Shown here piece by piece: positions 1-11,040 of a stretch of DNA of 64,000 nucleotides (position 1 is its first letter; every line of letters begins with the position of its first letter). Below the pieces are notes generated by a model. The model saw only the letters and a program-made list of their open reading frames with translations, had not been told where the DNA came from and made no database searches. A program made the position numbers and the translations under genes. The stretch is from Eonycteris spelaea (taxonomy: Eukaryota > Chordata > Mammalia > Chiroptera > Pteropodidae). The stretch spans positions 744,001-808,000 of the forward strand of contig PUFA01000066.1 in assembly GCA_003508835.1 (NCBI GenBank). The letters run 5' to 3'.

Positions 1-23
1 TTTTTTTTTTTTTTTTTTTTTTT
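1..23. repeat. Poly-T run at window edge
   Basis: Twenty-three T open the window. It may be the A-tail of a retroposed element on the minus strand, but the next 120 bases match no SINE or LINE end I recognise, and the left flank is missing. Confidence 0.9.
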
Positions 24-149
24 GTCCATCTGGCTGGGACTTTTTAGCAAACAGGAAGCCTGATTTTTGGCTCTTGGGTCTCAGTTTTGTTCACCCATTT
101 AATCCTCTTACCAAGAATATTCATCATTGACCAGCAACTCAGACTGGTT

Positions 150-285
150 GACAGGCGTCTTAAGGCCTAGTCCCGATTCTGCTGTTGTCATTGCTATATG
201 ACCGTGGGCCTCAGGTTTCTCCATATGCACAGTGGGGCACCTGGACCAGGTTGTTCTTAGGATCTCTTCTGTTGCCAGTGAGCTG
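150..285 (+). mobile_element. MIR SINE fragment
   Basis: The MIR core order is visible: 'cccgattctgc', then 'tatatgaccgtgggc', then 'cctcaggtttctcc', then a purine-rich end. It is old and diverged. Confidence 0.75.
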
Positions 286-439
286 GAATTCTAAATGCTG
301 GTAATACGACACTTGTTCAACAGAGCCCTGCTCTCAAGTTGCCGGTCCTTTCTCAGAGGGATTTAAGTTTTATTAGGGGAAAAGGTGACTACCAGCCCAG
401 TGTTGTGTGCACTGTAATGAGCTCCGGGAGCTGGGTCTG

Positions 440-570
440 GAGGTGACCGACCTGGCTGTTGGTGATGCCTTCGCCTCTTGGAAGCTGTTGACCTTGGGTA
501 AGTAACAACCCCCTCAAGCCTCAGTTTCTGCATCTGCAGAATGGGGGTGACTATACCCCCAGGGTTGTGT
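440..570 (+). mobile_element. MIR SINE fragment
   Basis: The segment contains 'gaccttgggtaagtaac', 'cctcagtttctgcatctg' and 'agaatgggg', which follow the MIR consensus in order. The 310 bases after it (571-881) show nothing I recognise. Confidence 0.8.
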
Positions 571-881
571 TTAACCCCATGTCCCTTCAGGATGGTCTTC
601 AGCTGTCCTGTGCAGCTCGTCGGGGTATCAAGGGGATTTTCTGTTCACCCTCAGCACCCAGGCCCCCACTTTTGGGGCATTGTAAAGGGTTATCCCCCAA
701 GGGGCGAGTCAGATGGAGACTGAGTAGGCCAGAGGTCGCTAAAGGGAGAGACTGGTGAGAAGGAGTTCCTGGGTGCTGAGTATGAAAGGCTAGAGTGGAT
801 CCAGGTTGCCTGTGTACCTGGGTGCTGATGTAGCTCCCGTGGGAGCCTGGGCCCTCAACTTTTCTTCTCCTCTTATTCTAG

Positions 882-1195
882 ATACAGGTGCTCCTGAGCT
901 TCTAACGGAGTCACATCCTAATAAACCCATCATAAAGTCAAAAATGCACTTAATACACCTCACCTACCAAACATCACAGCTTAGCCTAGCCTACCTTAGA
1001 TGTGCTCGGAACACTTAGACAAATTAGCCTACGTTTGAGCACAATCATCCAACAAAATGAATATAGTGTACACTATTGGTCGTTGATCCTTGTGATCGCG
1101 AGGCTGACTAGGGTCTGTGGCTCACTGCCGCTGCCCAGTATCACGAGACTATCATACCGCATGTCACTAGCCCAGGAAAAGATCAAAATTCAAAA
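882..1195. mobile_element. Tigger-family DNA transposon remnant (MER2-like)
   Basis: The start 'atacaggtgctcctgag', 'taataaacccatcataa', 'atgcacttaatacacct', 'cttagcctagcctaccttag' and the later 'aagatcaaaattcaaaatt' follow the non-autonomous Tigger/MER2 consensus in order. The far terminal inverted repeat is missing. No transposase is encoded; open frames here are incidental. Confidence 0.85.
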
Positions 1196-2063
1196 TTTTG
1201 TTACATTTTCAGGATCTCCACAAGCTGCTCGTTAAACATAGCCATTAAAAGAAATTAAATTACTTGAACTTATAATTAAACAAATTATGTCAAAAACAAA
1301 GGTAACATATACCCAAAACTCATCACTTTCTTATTTTACCACATTTTACTATTAACTGTGCTCCTGTGGTTTTCTACATCTATTGTGTCTTTTGGGGGAC
1401 ATAGGGGAGATACTGAGCGTTTCTTCCTGACTGCACATTCAATAACATCCTGTTAGTTGCTTGAAAGCAGTGAGGAGTGTATTTGCACCCTGGAGACTGG
1501 GGAACATTACAAATAGGGCTCGATTTATTGTTTCATTGATTTTTCAGTCTTAAGAACATGAGGGGTAAAATGTTAATAATGCAAATTAAAAGTATGTCTG
1601 TCCTGCCCATGGCTGATACATTGTGAACGGCACAAAAAATCGAGGGGACGTCGTTCCAGGATTTGAACACTGCTATCCAGTTCGGCAAGCATGTCGCTCA
1701 TGTCACTGATGAAGGAGGTCTGACCTGCATCTTCTTTGTTTTCCTTTCATCTGACTCGTTAATATAAACAGAAAAAGTGTTCAACCAGGGCCCATGCTGG
1801 AACTTCCGTCCTGAGCAACTTCTTACTGAGTTGTATTGTCCTCCAGCATTTATTCATAGTCTAATTTTGTCCACTTGTGGCTCAATTGCAATAATAGTTG
1901 GTTTTGCTTACAAGAGTTTGTCAAAAAATTTTTAAAAACATTCTGGGAGAATTAATCGTTTATATGGAATTTATAAGAAAGAATATTTTCAATAAAGTGT
2001 TTATTATTATTTATAAATTGGTAAGTTTTGTGCAACAAACATTCTTCATCTCAATAACATATT
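1196..2063. other. Unassigned AT-rich stretch
   Basis: I recognise no gene or repeat in this AT-rich sequence. Short A/T runs occur near 1925 and 2000. Confidence 0.5.
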
Positions 2064-2110
2064 CACACACACACACACACACAACACACCACACACACAC
2101 ACACACACAC
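2064..2110. repeat. (CA)n microsatellite, interrupted
   Basis: Dinucleotide CA repeats with two small interruptions span about 47 bases. Confidence 0.95.
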
Positions 2111-2809
2111 TTTTGTCCTGGAGAGCAGTTATGAAACAACAGCACATCAGTGCTCAAATCTGCCCTGTGGCCCCTTCGGAATCGGTTCTCTCTGCTGGGA
2201 CCCCAAACCTCTCTTAATTCTCCTTTCCTGTCTGCCTAGGACAATGCTCGTTTGGTCTCAAGGTGGATTTTCCCCTCTTTTGATCAGAGGTGTAGACGGG
2301 CCCGGGAATGTAAGAGAGCGAGCCTGCAGTGTGACCGCAGGGAGGAGTGAGGTCTGAGGAGGTGGGCGAACACAGGCCCTCTCTAAAAGCAAGGCCCACA
2401 CTCAGTTCCTGCCGGCAGCCACCACGTAGGAATGTGAGCCCTGTACTGCCTGACCATCTGAATTTTGGAGAAAATCCAGAAATTCAGGCTTTGGTACAGA
2501 TTTTCCTGATTTTTAAATAACAGCAATTGATTCCTACTTTAAAAAGGGCTTTTTAAGATCATTAAAACACACCTGCAGCTAAATCAAGGGCTTTAGTCTG
2601 TGCCTTTCCCTCTGAAGCACTCCTTCCCTCTGGGTTTTTGAGGCTCCCAGCTTAATCTCCTTACAGAATCGTGGCTTTTGGACATCAGCAGCAAACGGAG
2701 TAGCCAGGCAGCTCGGACTGATTAGATAGGAGGGGATGTTGTTGAACGTGGAGAAAAGAGACAGGGAGGGGAAAATGGTTCGTATCTCAAATTTTTCTTC
2801 TGGGACAGT
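2111..2809. other. Unassigned stretch
   Basis: Nothing recognisable is visible. Composition is mixed, with GC rising around 2230-2420. Confidence 0.5.
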
Positions 2810-2880
2810 TAGGTGTGTGACTTGGAGAATCACTCGTTTCTATATAATGGGGATGATACTACTTCCTATTTAGAGATGAC
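2810..2880 (+). mobile_element. Possible MIR fragment
   Basis: The string 'gtgtgacttggagaatcac' followed by 'tataatggggatgatact' resembles the middle of MIR. It is short and diverged. Confidence 0.4.
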
Positions 2881-3499
2881 ACCTGTCAATCACTGCTTTA
2901 GGCTGGTGCTCAAAATGGTTGAGTAACTGTCCCAGCAGCCTCCAGGGGCATTGGCCCTGAGTGAGGAGGGTGATGAGGGCAAAGACCAGGTGGCAATTCA
3001 GAAGAGGTGGACAAGTTTTTTAAACTTGGGGTACCTACGGGGTTGCTCAGATGTCATTAGCTTCAACCAGAAAAGAGACATGATCTGTTCATTGACCTGC
3101 AGGGTAGGTGCTGGGAAATTCTTCTTCTCTCAGAATACCCCAAAATGACTTCAGGGAAGATTCCCCAGGTTCCGGTCTAGGCACGCCCCTTTCAGATGTG
3201 TACCCAGCACTTAGCACCTCCCTATTTTTTGCCAAATTGTACCACTACGTACTGAATGCTTTTCTTAAAGTGATTTGCCTTCCGGCCTGTTGCATAAGTG
3301 GGTCACCGCAGGGGGTGACCCTGCCCTGATGTTCACCCTAAGTTTTATTTATTCTCTTGGTTACGATTTGTTGGAGGATCATAGGTTTCTCTAGCACAAA
3401 GATGATCTGAAAGGAGCTGCAGGAGAGTCCGATGGGGTCCATAGAGAGGAGGCGACCTGGCCAAGAATGATACTCAGAAAGTGCGCATGGGCAGGCATG
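2881..3499. other. Unassigned stretch
   Basis: No gene, RNA or repeat is recognised between the possible MIR and the clear MIR that follows. Confidence 0.5.
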
Positions 3500-3665
3500 A
3501 TGCCAGGTTTGATTTCTGCCCGCCGGCTACTTGCTAATTTTGCTTTTAAGAGCCTCAGTTTCATCATCTGCAAAATGGGTGTGGCAGAGGCCCTGCCACA
3601 AAGATTTGAGGACAATTGAGATAGCACATGGGAAATCCCTTTCCAGCTGTAAAGGGCAGTGCATC
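3500..3665 (+). mobile_element. MIR SINE fragment
   Basis: MIR-like order: 'ccggctacttgctaa', 'agcctcagtttcatcatctg', 'caaaatgggtg', and a late 'gaggacaattgagatag'. Confidence 0.8.
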
Positions 3666-4371
3666 CATAGAGAGTAAGAATCCTCCAAAACTCTCCCTGC
3701 AGAAACGAGCAGGGCTCCCCACTCCCCACGGCTGCTGCCCATGGCTCCCGCTCTGACCCAGGGCCAGACTCAGTTTCCATATTTGTTCATTTTTTTTTCC
3801 AGTGTAAATATTTTTCATCTGTGGTATAAGGGGAGGATGGAATTTGGACATGGGCACACAATTGTCACAGAGCCACGCTCTGAAAGTGTTTCCAGACCCC
3901 CACATGCTGGGTTCCATCCAAGGCAGAAGAAAAATTTCATGGATGGCTTGATACGTGGTTTTGGAGTTTTTCCTGCTCCTGAAATTTTGAAATGGAAAAG
4001 CCGACATTCTGCTTTTAATTGATCCTCACAAGATGTGAAAAGTTCCCAAGTAGGTTGTAATGTTGAAAGCTTCATATTCTAAATGAAATTAAATAACTAA
4101 ATCAAATTTAGTACTTAAAAATTATTGCATTTAACGAGATGAATGGCAGCACACCAAAATATTACACAAATTTCAGGATTATTATATAACCTAATATATT
4201 GAGCTCTACCTTATATTAAAATTGTATTAAAACATTTGTTGACTCAAATTTAGGTTTTCCTAAATTCTCTACTTAATATAGCCTCTCTTAATATTTATGT
4301 AAATTCTTTTCTGTGACGATATTTGAGAATCTTTAAATTGTTATTGCACATAAAGTCAATAGCTTTCTCAA
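3666..4371. other. Unassigned stretch, AT-rich from 4080
   Basis: I recognise no repeat. The part from about 3750 to 4080 is complex sequence with little CpG. It then becomes strongly AT-rich. Confidence 0.5.
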
Positions 4372-4508
4372 TCTCTGTGTGTGTTTTTTTCCCACTGGAT
4401 TTGATGCTACAAAATTGCTAAATTCTTCCAGATTTGGGATCTAGTGCCATCCCAGCTCTCCCGATTTGACAGGCTGAGTTGCTGGTGTGATCCCAAAAGC
4501 TCTCTCTG
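4372..4508 (+). repeat. Unidentified dispersed repeat, copy A
   Basis: This 137-base segment is clearly similar to 7626-7768 in the same orientation. Both start 'tctctgtgtg', share the exact 20-base core 'ttgctaaattcttccagatt', and end 'aagctctctctg'. Similarity fades at both edges, so this is a bounded unit. I cannot name the family. Confidence 0.75.
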
Positions 4509-4877
4509 TGTAGCATGCTATTCTTACAAGAGTAAATATTACATTTGTTTTTAAGTTGATCGATACAATTTCAATATCTAAAGCAATAAAGAGATTTTTT
4601 TAACCTCCAAGTTACAAGTAGAAGGTGAATAGCATACCTTGTACGTTTCATTGATTAGATGGATAGAAACCTCCCTGATTACAGAACCATCTGTGACACA
4701 TAGTCTTAGGAATGCGAGAAGTAACTATAAAAAAGGCATTTGTCTCTTTAACTCTCCAAAAGCCAAAGCTAAACCTAATGCCAAATAGCCATTATTACCT
4801 GAATACCAATTATTGTCTGAATGCCAAGGTCAACATTAGTCTTGCAGGTACAAGAATTTTCTACTATGAATAGATAT

Positions 4878-5000
4878 TCAACAAAATATTAACAGTGTTT
4901 ATCCCTAGGTAGTGGCATAAGAAGGAATTTTAATCTGGTTGACTATGCTTTTCTGGATTGTCAAAATTCAACAATAGACAAAATTTGTAATAAAATTTTT
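4878..5000 (+). mobile_element. LINE-1-like 3' end remnant
   Basis: 'ttaacagtgtttatccctag' followed by a T-rich stretch, 'ttttctggattgtcaaaatt' and an A/T-rich end resembles old LINE-1 3' UTRs. The preceding stretch 4509-4877 holds nothing recognisable. Confidence 0.45.
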
Positions 5001-5094
5001 AAATTAATTCAATAAAAATTACTACAGACAGTAAGAAGTGAAGTTGTGGTAGTTTAGATTATCGTTCAGTAAATATTTATTCCCTCTCCACCCT

Positions 5095-5430
5095 CAGCAG
5101 AGTATACTTTGTGGCCTCATTGATGTTCTTGTCCACGTCACTTACTTTGTCAATAGGATGTGGGCTGAAGCCACAAGGCGCCAGTTGCCAGCCTAGACAT
5201 TAAAAGGCATTGTGTGTTTCCTCTTACTCCTCTAGGGACTTCCCGTCTACCCTAACAGCATGCCCCATCTAGCCTGGACCCCAGAATAAGAAACCTGTTA
5301 CAGACTCGAACTAGACCTGCAGCAGAAATGGGGCTGTCCCAGCCAACTCACATATCTGAAAGTGACACAGAAATGCTAATTTAAGATTCTGGGATTGTTT
5401 GTTATGCAGCAAATGATGACTAACACAGAA
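5095..5430 (+). mobile_element. LTR remnant, MaLR/ERVL type
   Basis: The layout runs from 'tactttgtcaataggatgtg' to a tail 'gattctgggattgtttgtta' then 'gcagcaaatgatgactaaca'. Such tails are typical of old mammalian LTRs of the MLT/ERVL groups. No internal proviral sequence is attached. Confidence 0.55.
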
Positions 5431-6035
5431 CCAACTAGGTAGGAAATATTTTGACCTCACCTGCTGAGTGATCCCTACCATACCTGAAAGTCTCAAAATG
5501 AAATATTAATAATAGCATTGTTATTAATAATAGTCTTTGCTTTCAAAAATAGAAAACAGTTAAAAGCATAAGAAAAAATAAAAACCCATGTCTTACCACT
5601 GAAATGTAATCACTACTAACATCTCGGTATATAGCCATCTAACCTCTTCTCTCTGATAACAGCCGAAGCAAGTTAATAGGTAGCTAGATCGAAGGCCACC
5701 TCATCCTTCTAATGTTTAGATCGAAACCTCAGAGGCGTCCCTGATCTTTTTTTTTCTCTCTCACAGCCATCTCTCAGCAAACCCTGCGGGCCCAGCAGAA
5801 TTTGACCTCTCTCCTCGCCTCCTCCACCACCACTACTACCACCACCACCCTTTCCTCTCTGACTTCGTTTTGTCTCAGTCCCTTCCTACACACCCAACAC
5901 ACTTCACCCGCCATCCTCAGCTCTTTCTGTGCCCTATGGTGGGAATGTGCGCACGACAGATACTTGGACGGCCCAGTCCCTTTCTGTTATGCAGGAAGGC
6001 CTTCTCCTGGCTATTATAGCTAATATTTCTCATTC
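5431..6035. other. Mostly unassigned; small A/T palindrome and ACC repeat
   Basis: At about 5505-5532 'ttattaataa'-type palindromic A/T sequence repeats. About 5555-5640 resembles an antisense LINE-1 3' UTR. At 5823-5850 there is an impure ACC repeat. Confidence 0.5.
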
Positions 6036-6133
6036 ACATGTGCACGCACACATGCACACTCATGCATGCATACACATCTGTGTGCACACGCACGCGCGTG
6101 CGCGCGCACACAACACACACTCTCTCTCTCTCT
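6036..6133. repeat. CA/CG alternating purine-pyrimidine tract with TC end
   Basis: About 100 bases of alternating CA, TG and CG dinucleotides, including 'cgcgcgtgcgcgcgc', end in (TC)n. Such tracts can adopt Z-DNA in vitro; that is inference here. Confidence 0.9.
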
Positions 6134-6139
6134 GATACT

Positions 6140-6379
6140 TCACATTCCTCTTTCCCTGCCTCATTATTCCTCCTCGGTCTCTGCCACCCTCTAACATGCT
6201 ACATATCTCATTGATTTGTGAATTTATTATCCATATCCCTTGCTAGAATATGTTCCACAAAGGCAGGGCATTTTGCCTTTTGCTTTACCACTGTATTTCC
6301 ATGTCTAAAACTGCTTGGCACATAAGTAGACACTCAAATATTTGTTGAATGAAGGAATGAGTAAATGAATGAGTGAATG
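6140..6379 (+). mobile_element. L2 LINE 3' end
   Basis: The L2 3' UTR is recognised by 'ttccacaaaggcagggcat', 'ctgcttggcacataagtaga' and the 'atatttgttgaatgaagg' end with GAATGA repeats. Confidence 0.85.
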
Positions 6380-6845
6380 TAAAGGGCCTGAAATGCCATA
6401 GATACATAATAGTGGGTAATTATTAGCACTAAATAAGGTAATGAAAGATGCTTTCTTCCTCACACATTGTAGATGCTATAAAAAGAGGATAAAAAATTTT
6501 AAACAGAGCATAAATGTATAAAGTCATAAGAGTCACTGGCAGAATAATATAACTAATAAAAACAAAGAGGCGGAAGGAAGAAGTGGCTGGGGAGGGAATG
6601 TATGTAAACAAAATTCTTCATCTTATCACTAGGTATTGTTTAACTTTTATAATTTAAGAAACCACTCTACGTTTATTTCTTAAATAAGATGTGGTCTGGA
6701 AACAGGTCTTCAAATGTGTTCTATTTGGTCCAAACATTATTTAGTTAGTTGCCAACTTTTGAAATTTGAGATATTTCCTTATAACTCCATATTTCTGCCT
6801 TTTCTTGACCAAGATTGGGCCACGCTGGGCCTGCATTCTGAAGTC
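6380..6845. other. Unassigned AT-rich stretch
   Basis: No repeat or gene is recognised. Confidence 0.5.
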
Positions 6846-6864
6846 TGGCCACCAGGTGGCGCAG
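6846..6864 (+). promoter_or_regulatory. Strong CTCF-type binding motif
   Basis: The 19-mer TGGCCACCAGGTGGCGCAG matches the vertebrate CTCF core (CCASYAGRKGGCRS) at every core position. CTCF binds such sites to insulate domains and anchor chromatin loops, and motif direction matters; this one points along the plus strand. Occupancy cannot be read from sequence. Confidence 0.7.
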
Positions 6865-7625
6865 AGTAGCAGCCCCTCCCGTTATCCTTGGCTTGAACCA
6901 TTGGTTTGCTGCAGACCTCACTCAGCTTTTCATTCCTAGTACAAGTATTTAACAGCAACAACCTAAAAAATAAAAGAATAATTCTAACAGTAGTTATGTT
7001 GAGGCAGTGAGGACTATGAGTGTTGGAAATACAGGAGAGAAGAGGAGCCCTCATTTAGAACCTTCTATGCTGTGTGTACCTTCATATGAGTTTCTGTACA
7101 TGTGTCTTGTTTCAATAACAAAAGGACTAGCAAAGTAAAAAAAATTTTTTTTAAATACACTTTTTATTTTAGAAAAATTGCAAGACACTGAAAAATATAA
7201 AGATCAAAAGTAGTAACTGCCCGTACCCTACCAGTTACAAAACACAATTTGCTGTACATTCATCGAATCTTTTGTCTACAATGATAAATCAAGCTAGTTA
7301 GAAATGAAGATAGATCTCAGGATAGATAGGTGTTTTCACGTCGTCGAGATCATGTAGTATGGAAAACGTGGTGGTATTTACCTTTTCAGATTATCAAGCA
7401 TTTTCCATGAGGCTGAGTTCATATATATTTCGCCTCATCAATGTTTAGAATCGTATTGGCAATTTCTCTGTGTCTGGCTTTTCTTCACTTCTGAGTGTAG
7501 AAAATTGAATTTATGTGCTTACCAAGTCAACATTCCATTTTTCCTGGCAAAGGCTCATTCTGCCAGTGGAAACAGAGTGTTTTCATTTTCTTTCTTTCTC
7601 CCCTTCCTTCTATGCTTTTCTGGTT
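6865..7625. other. Mostly unassigned; LINE-1-like part
   Basis: At 7140-7260 'ttttattttagaaaaattgc' and the sequence after it resemble antisense LINE-1 3' UTR. The rest is not recognised. Confidence 0.45.
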
Positions 7626-7768
7626 TCTCTGTGTGCATATTTTCCCCTGGATTTGGCAGTACGAAGTTGCTAAATTCTTCCAGATTCAGGCTCCAATGCC
7701 ATCCTAAATCTCTGGGTTTGACGGGCAGGTCGGTGGTTACTGAGATATGATCCCCAAAGCTCTCTCTG
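7626..7768 (+). repeat. Unidentified dispersed repeat, copy B
   Basis: This is the second copy of the segment at 4372-4508, about 143 bases with a few small indels, in the same orientation about 3.25 kb downstream. The divergence suggests an old interspersed family rather than a recent local duplication. Confidence 0.75.
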
Positions 7769-9924
7769 AAGCCATCCGTCAATCAGACGTCGACTCGTGA
7801 GATGGGAGGCGGCAGCCGCTCTACATCTGGACGTCAGGGTTCATTGACCTCTCCCTGAAGGGTATCTGCACCGTGCTGGGCACAAAATAAGTTCCTACTA
7901 CATTCTTGACAACTGAAATCAGATCAGGCAGGAACTGTAAAAGACTTTTGCTCTAGATCAACTCTTCATTGCCCTTTTTACCATCTTCGAATCTGAAACG
8001 CAGTTAAAGTTTTCTCACGCCATAGCACCAATGGCCACACTAACTTCTCTGGCTCCATTGTGGGTTAATTTTTGAAGACACTTATAGTGTCACCCTGAGA
8101 TTTCCAGCCTTCCAGACTCACCCTTCCTATCACCTGATCTGAATGTGGGAAACGAAGAACCACGCTCCACCTGCCTTCACGGCATCTTCGAGCTTGCTTG
8201 TGGGGGTGCATCTTCCAGTACGTTGACAAAGTGGAGGTCAGACGTTCAGTCATCAACTCTGCTTTCCCTCCCAGCGCCATCCAAACACACTTGGTAGAAC
8301 AACAGTCCTTGGCAATTCTTCCACTGGAAACCTCTGAACGTGTGTCCTCAGACTCAGGTGATGCGTCTCCTCCAGCAGGTCGCTTTCAAGTTTACCCGCA
8401 GACCCTTAGCATTCCACTTCATCCCTCCCATTTCCAGAACTATCTCCCCTGGGAGTCCGAGGTGACTCCGGGCCAGCTGCTTCTGGGGGTTCAGAAACTT
8501 ACACCTTTGGCCCACTCTAGAGTCACTTCCTGTTGCTGCTGGCAGTGGGTGCTGAGCAGCCACAGTCTCGAATTTCTAGACTTTTCTAGGCCTGGATCTG
8601 GCACTGGCTTGTCCAGGAGACACAGGACAAACGCTCCACGTAGTTCACCCCCATCCCTCTGACTTGGCTTTACGTGAAGAGCTGGAGCAGCCGTCCCTCC
8701 ACTACTGTGAGCAGGGCAATGCCGCCCTCTACGCGGGGTCTCTAAATCAGTGTCTCCCTGAAACCAGTCCTCTCTTCCGGCTTCTCCAACCTCCTGTCAG
8801 CAGGAACCGTGCTAAGGGTCTCAAAGTTGGCCCTTGCAATTCCTGCATCAGTGAAGGAAAGGATGCTTGCCACACTGGGCAACTTCTGGCCTTGGAGGCT
8901 TCCCCCCGGAGGCAGAAAGAGGCCCATTCTCGCCTCTTGTTGCATTTACTCACCCCTCCCGCGCTCGCCTAGATGGACATCCGGGTTCCGCGTCTCTGCG
9001 CTGCCTACGGCTTGGGCAGCTGTCGTCTCCCGCCTGCATCAACTCCAGGGTGGAACACAGCTACCTTGTCGTTTCATTCTCTTTCCCCTTTCTTACAGTG
9101 TCACTCGTGCACGACAGAGAGCCCAGGAGACATTTCGTGAAGGGTGGGCGGCGGAAGCGAGCATCTGCTGTTTCGACACCGTCCCACTCCTCCTTCACCT
9201 TCGGATGACAGTTCCGGAGGACTTTCTCCTTGGGACCCACCGCATCTCCTGCCTGGCCAATGAGAGCGTTTCATCCTCTCCTTTCCTACTTTCGTCTCCT
9301 GTGTGAATTAAGTTTTGTTGCCATAGTCATATATAACTTCCTCCAAAAACTTCTTCTTCCGCGTTTAAATTTCTTAATGCCTTTCTTGACACATCAGCCC
9401 TTGATAAGTATCCACAGCCACTATTATTATTTTTAAAGAGGTTCTGTTTTTTTGAAAACCCTATAATGTTATTACACCGCAGAGACACACGAGGGCGTGC
9501 CAGGCAGCTAATGAAGAAATGTTTTCCCAGCAGCAGCCCTTGGAGGCTGAAATTTTGAGGATACTGAGGTGGGTGATGGGGGCAAAATCTTGGGGAACCT
9601 CTGTGAGTGACAAGGGCAATTCTTGGCTCTATCTTGGTCCAGTCTGGCAGCCTTGTCAATGCCACGGCTCCTTTCTTGAGTGCTTCCCTAATGGGAATCA
9701 GGGTGACTCCACTCTGCACAGGTCATGGGTGGCGGGAGGGGAGCTGGTGTAGCTGGAGCAGCACACAGGGCGTGTTTGACTTCACACCCGGATCTTCGTG
9801 TTCTCATCTAGGCAGCAGGGATGATCAAACCCGCCATGCAGGGCTGTCGTGAGGATTAAGCAGGGACTCTCAGAGATCAAAAGAAGCCTGAACTCATTCT
9901 TCCTAGAGTGAAAAACCTAACAGA

Positions 9925-9928
<4 letters not shown>
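7769..9928. other. Unassigned, GC- and CpG-richer block
   Basis: About 2.1 kb with no repeat I can assign, apart from a possible L2 end near 7850-7905 and a MIR-like snippet near 9840. CpG is retained, for example around 8960-9200. Open frames of up to 165 codons occur on the plus strand (longest 8809-9306), but none shows a known domain. It could be unique sequence or a badly decayed repeat. Confidence 0.5.

Positions 9929-9979
<51 letters not shown>
9929..9979. repeat. (GA)n microsatellite
   Basis: About 25 GA units run almost uninterrupted. Confidence 0.95.
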
Positions 9980-9982
<3 letters not shown>

Positions 9983-10044
9983 AGAATAGAGCTACCAAAA
10001 CTGAAGTCACTTTTACAAGGTTAGATTTTAACACTCACGCCTCT

Positions 10045-10086
10045 GACACACACACATGCACGTGCGCACGTGTGCGCACACACACA
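10045..10086. repeat. CA/CG alternating tract with paired E-boxes
   Basis: Within the CA repeat, 10059-10072 reads cacgtgcgcacgtg, a perfect 14-base palindrome holding two CACGTG E-boxes. A T12/A8 run follows near 10142-10161. Confidence 0.9.
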
Positions 10087-10299
10087 GAGAACACAACTGA
10101 ACAGTACTAGGCACAGACAGAGATGGCAGGATTCAGTTTTGTTTTTTTTTTTTAAAAAAAAGGAATTCCCATGGTCTAATAGTGGGACCCAAGGATTTTA
10201 ATGATTTTCACAGCCTCATCTGCTAGCAATTCTCGTGGTGCTTCTCTGTAATGTGGGTATGACCTTATTTGAAGATAACTCAAGTGTGATAAGTGCAGA

Positions 10300-10830
10300 G
10301 AGTTATGTAACCACAATCGATATACAAAACAGTCCCATTTCCTCCAAAAAATATCTTCGAGCCTCCCCTTTGCCATCCCACCCATTGGCAATGACTGCTC
10401 CTGAAGTTTTTGTCTTTTCTAGAATGTCATAGAAATACATTTTGCAGCAGACAGCCCCTTGAGACTGGCTTCTCTCATTCAGCATGCGGCTTCTGAGGGT
10501 CATCCATGTCGCGTGTCTGTCACAGTTTACTCTTTGCCGTTGTTGCGTTTCAGTCCGCTGTGTGCGTACGCCACGGTTGGTTTGTGCATCCCCCAGTGAA
10601 AAACTCTTCCCGTTTGGGGTGATTATCGATGAGCTGCTCTAAACTCTCACATGCAAGTTTTTACATGAACAGAGGTTTCCATGTCTCTAAGTTAAACGCC
10701 CAGGAGTGGGATCGCTGGGTTGTCTGGTAAGGGTGTGTTTAACTGTATATGGAAACTTCCAGAGTGTTCCAGAGCGGCTGCACCGTTTCACGCTCTCACA
10801 AGCAGTGTGGGAGACTAAGCTGCTCTGCAC
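10300..10830 (-). mobile_element. LINE-1 3' end (L1M type), antisense
   Basis: Reading along the plus strand, the landmarks are 'gtaaccacaatcgatata', 'cttttctagaatgtcatag', 'gagactggcttctctcattc', 'cccaggagtgggatcgctgg' and 'gttccagagcggctgcac'. These are the reverse complement of an old LINE-1 3' region. Many positions that are A/T in the family are G/C here. Confidence 0.85.
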
Positions 10831-10854
10831 ACCCACCCGTGTTTTCTTTTCACG

Positions 10855-10932
10855 TTTGTATCTTCACCACCACGCATAGAACCCGGTCCATAGTCGGCGC
10901 TGACAAATGTTTGCTGAATGGGTAAATGCATG
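10855..10932 (+). mobile_element. L2 LINE 3' end
   Basis: 'catagaacccggtccatag' followed by 'gacaaatgtttgctgaatgg' matches the extreme 3' end of L2. Confidence 0.7.
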
Positions 10933-10957
10933 ACTGGAGGCCATCAATCACGCTGGG

Positions 10958-11040
10958 TGGTTGTTATGAGGATTTGATGGAAAATAGTTTGTAAAGCGCC
11001 TGGCCCGGTGCCTGGCCCTCAATATGCGCTCAGGACTGAG
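10958..11040 (+). mobile_element. MIR 3' part
   Basis: 'ttgttatgaggatttgatgg', 'taaagcgcctggcccggtgc' and 'caatatgcgctcagg' are the MIR 3' half. Confidence 0.8.

Noticed and set aside
8715..8740. Possible reverse CTCF motif ('gccgccctctacgcgg')
   Set aside because: Several core mismatches; not listed.
8809..9306. Plus-strand open frame of 165 codons
   Set aside because: No domain; GC-rich sequence has few stop codons by chance.
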